DNA from: Candidatus Nanohalarchaeota archaeon QJJ-7
Lineage (GTDB): Archaea; Nanohalarchaeota; Nanosalinia; Nanosalinales; Nanohalalkaliarchaeaceae
Length of the DNA: 50,501 nt
Direction: 5' to 3'
Assembly: GCA_022865215.1 (NCBI GenBank)
Contig: JALIDP010000003.1
Coordinates: 1 to 50,501, forward strand
Both the position numbers and the translations under genes were made by a program. Of the stretch, positions 50,001 to 50,501 are shown piece by piece (positions within the stretch are counted from its first letter, which is position 1; the number at the start of each line of letters is the position of its first letter). The notes under the pieces are model-generated. The model worked only from the letters and a program-made list of their open reading frames with translations. It ran no database searches and was not told where the DNA came from.

Positions 50001-50501
50001 TCATATTATCCATCTTCACTATGCGGTGGGTCCCGTTCTCCAGAGACACGTTGGCCCATACCTCTCTTATACCGTAGTTATCGGTCACGTTGGCCCGGAT
50101 CTCTGTTTCATCTGTGTTCGCCTCGAGGTCCCGGTCGGGCTCTGCGGTGGCGTTCCTTATGACCGGAGCCTCGATATCCTTCACCTGGTACCTGAAACGG
50201 GTGACCGGTTCCTCTGCAGTGTAGAACTGGGTATCATTGTCCGGTATCTCCAGCTCGAACGTGATATTTCCTTTCTGCTGTGGTTCGAACAGAGTGCTGT
50301 TCAGTCCGGATGAGTTGGTCATGAACGAGTCTATCAACGTGTAACTATCCTCGTCTTCCCACCGGGAGGAGAGGTTGAACCTGTATCCTGAGATACCTCC
50401 TCCTGAGTCAAGGTCCTCCACCTTCCCTACCACGGGAAACTCGCCCGGATAGGGTAGAACTGACTCGTTTTCAGGATTCACTATCCGGGCTCCTGAAAGA
50501 C
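44089..50501 (-). CDS. HerA/FtsK-type ATPase fused to a giant N-terminal ectodomain, 5' truncated by window edge
   Basis: At least 2,136 residues; open to the edge (numbering from GTG 50481, probably internal). About 1,730 residues are external Ig/CARDB/NEW3-type domains with numerous Asn-x-Ser/Thr, a CxxxxGES-like cysteine turn (GDGACDSEFGESNDVSPNDC, 1421-1438), a Gly-rich linker (about 1443-1482) and a (EPT)n linker. Then a membrane helix (1736-1757), a short linker and the cytoplasmic motor: Walker A GGTGSGKS (1815-1822), Walker B LVIYDEVH (Asp1947, Glu1948), a sensor-like FLISQVLTDFRGEL and IANEIQLRTKY, as in HerA/DUF87 enzymes. A helical hairpin ends the protein (about 2070-2130). HerA-type motors pump DNA or translocate protein/DNA. 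Here the motor is joined to a surface domain, which is unusual. Confidence 0.88.
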   Translation of the reverse strand, partial: LSGARIVNPENESVLPYPGEFPVVGKVEDLDSGGGISGYRFNLSSRWEDEDSYTLIDSFMTNSSGLNSTLFEPQQKGNITFELEIPDNDTQFYTAEEPVTRFRYQVKDIEAPVIRNATAEPDRDLEANTDETEIRANVTDNYGIREVWANVSLENGTHRIVKMDNMTPVRDFGSGERAVYAANYTPSTGGNHSIEVYAQDKKPEKNTARQFASYLEVFGQVSIDVGLEPQAETATGITQESGYNFTAQARFTNTGNATAYVLNLSHSESPIDTVYYNDTRKECGSIESGDSCNWTFTVNVPEATLPQIIEKSVHAVWRNPDRTVDTQRNDSEITVSSNPQPRIEAREVNEEEVPWDDPINATAPHGLETVLGTTTTVSYGNEDLQELEIDTVGGNLFSDCPNCSLTVFPDEQGTLSPGDNFSSDVQIDVPSYQDPGNYWTKLRVETDNAGDDDILLNATVPVNGSWNHDPSTFGKLLIQPGESGFIGNISTSNIGNVKIPLQIFENGNGTAFTESYPFGAPGTDAYDLAPGASRNVTVEYSVPEDVTEGLYSVDIIKRNVTIGEPPERVTSLKMNITDVGPSITDVEVDPQRFEVLHGEVNISAEITDNFDVDRAWINVTRPVNRSWGNSTSVSMMNNTVNSTYTDDYSATVNGTHALRICANSTNPTTGLTSDRCTDPINLSAEGTTEIEPVLGTVSADNVTIISDQNISIRPLVNNTGPSRTNSTNLTVEEESPVLDTNVTDISIGDMLGHASEEASIELSVESGTSPGNHSFNLTTEWLDLLDSRGNNLSEVTVEVEPNRRLDAVSSPTAKIEEGANDTVSFDIESTGNVNVSNVSVTCDSGVPCENFTVTEEPEGFNLSLADTREIDLEIEVPQGIKKDIYTGNLSFRSEGEEVGRDTLTVNVPINISWVQSPGSVSEAVLSGEEKVMETVEMENTGNDGIRVDASQTGNISQYIDIPHPSFYLPFNGVNRTNVTVSVPMVDDYTTFTGTLSTDHPNATRTETTDLELLAVPFFTDITEPRASDRRTGLQTGDNFSARVNVSFGRGDDLRHIGDNVAFDAALQNETETRNLEVVEKAFNDSENLWNLTLEANGTEAYAYDLNVTADHTGVDDRSRHHVRTDVTSDSVVMADNSSPVVDVSLPIEVSEGSKVTAEFNVTETGVLNTSSVEGSILTPNGTSSFSPALMDIYRDRYSFQHNFTDTDDIGTYEINLTACDISSNCQTGDGDFSIFRKIGISGVARDLEDVENDPPEPIDSQFLFKDPPTGTVLQNFSSNASTGEYNSTVRQRTYDFEYQFFNSYFRQTDISVSEEIIDPVGVGDIAVGKAGGPGTSNAVYMQSNLSGNDTHVFVRIPEDSDFDTDNSRMFRCDSWVPASEGTTQCNSSWTEVSDASLTDNKGWIYSYDEDISDGVAYAIGPYFVGDGACDSEFGESNDVSPNDCEDVVGGGGDIGGGEGGAGGGGGGDGGGGGTGEGEGTGGGGGGAGDEIEIPPVEPTEPTEPTEPGPDVSGQVPLQVRSSLVNLQLNPGQTKTFSASISNNEDAEKSASISLQGSVFNVLTLQQNSITIPPLETRTILIRGTATEDTGVGTYTGSVLVDSEDVTHRLPVSVEVVPEEEALLDVLVNPLSIATEPGGNFTFEYTLKNRGQTVSVRDITMDFQVHPLNEPDNVVTQISRTVAVNDTETKRERMSIPEDVPEGRYVVSANASYANFQKEASAAESFEVSSLPLPLVMLRMAAFNPITYIVLFVLLPLLILGVRWVNYYRSKKKAQERYVAPLDMSKLPQEGEDTIRVGNIAERDVPAYMDIEQLKVHSIAAGGTGSGKSVSAQVVSEQLLKRGDVSIVVFDPTDQWTGMLKPNELDELTSMFPDYDLDPEDAPTGFKTTIVQVDDPDQEIDVWEALQRDGEITVFEIGDLEGGELDDFVRSTIDKIFEGPLDETTELQSLVIYDEVHRLLPKYGGKGGYVKLEQAAREFRKWGIGVFLISQVLTDFRGELRANIANEIQLRTKYSGDVRRVRSKHGKKYAERVPGLEIGTGLFHNPEYNQGRPWFIDFRPPLHSPFALDDEELDRYLEIKERIDDLREEIEDLKEEGVDTYDVETELDLAEDKLKTANYTSAETYVESLETRIDNMT
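46037..46158 (-). repeat. Glycine-codon-rich low-complexity tract
   Basis: Encodes a Gly/Glu/Asp linker of about 40 residues between the GDGACDS cysteine turn and the EPT linker of the HerA fusion. CCDCC-type trinucleotide runs make it prone to length change. It is in frame and unbroken. Confidence 0.8.

Noticed and set aside
1-50501. CRISPR arrays, insertion sequences, rRNA genes, integrase or attachment sites
   Set aside because: No regularly spaced repeats, transposase or integrase frames, terminal inverted repeats or rRNA-like stretches were seen. The only tRNA is intact and is not flanked by a partial copy.
44089-50501. Interpretation of the HerA gene as part of a HerA-NurA DNA-repair operon
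   Set aside because: No NurA, Mre11 or Rad50 gene is adjacent, and the motor is fused to a surface domain and membrane helix.

Overview
The window is archaeal and gene-dense, with almost no non-coding DNA. Archaeal marks are an aEndoQ-type nuclease, Pelota, a FUN14 protein, a DUF63 protein, a PAC2 proteasome-assembly factor, ADP-forming acyl-CoA synthetase subunits, a tRNA-Ser without encoded CCA, TATA elements about 20-35 bases before start codons, and lipoproteins with archaeal lipoboxes. The proteins are strongly acidic, and short genes for N-glycosylated (NxS/T-rich) surface proteins are everywhere. Together these suggest a small-genome, salt-adapted DPANN archaeon, most likely Nanohaloarchaeota-like. 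That lineage call is inference; there is no rRNA gene to test it.

Layout. 1-1.03 kb: 3' part of endonuclease Q. 1.1-12.2 kb: an envelope block with five paralogous lipoproteins and a six-gene minus-strand operon (11054 gene down to 4966 gene) of membrane, coiled-coil and lipoprotein genes, interrupted by one DUF63 gene. 12.2-20.2 kb: housekeeping and small membrane genes (Pelota, zinc ribbon, FUN14, tRNA-Ser, PRC-barrel, threonine synthase, PAC2, acyl-CoA synthetase beta and alpha). 20.2-24.5 kb: an extracytoplasmic thiol/redox cluster (two membrane-anchored DsbA proteins, a companion protein with the same zinc-finger leader, a membrane protein with an intramembrane CxxC, DoxX, and a small membrane protein). 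24.6-25.8 kb: an acidic winged-helix protein. 25.8-26.2 kb: the longest gene-free stretch. 26.2-50.5 kb: a large surface-machine locus.

The surface-machine locus is the most unusual part. It holds two giant membrane proteins (1,994 and more than 2,130 residues) built from Ig/CARDB/NEW3-like ectodomains. The second ends in a cytoplasmic HerA/FtsK-type ATPase with intact Walker A and B motifs. Around them are several smaller COG1470-like ectodomain proteins, two MinD/ParA-type ATPases with amphipathic C-terminal helices (one fused to a winged helix), and three coiled-coil cytoplasmic proteins. A roughly 40-residue helical motif, ending in a WLE/WLQ/WLS box, recurs in four proteins of the window and links the winged-helix protein, a redox-cluster membrane protein and the HerA operon. 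A helical hairpin motif recurs in three of the big membrane proteins. A reasonable hypothesis is an envelope-spanning machine, positioned by MinD-like ATPases and powered by a HerA-like motor, for adhesion to or exchange with a host cell or for DNA/protein movement. No characterised system that I recognise has this composition.

Genome economy is extreme: four convergent gene pairs overlap by exactly one CTAG, which serves as TAG stop on both strands, and many co-directional pairs overlap by ATGA or abut. Many starts lie about 20-35 bases after a TATA element, implying leaderless or very short-leader mRNAs; others have clear GGAGG-type sites.
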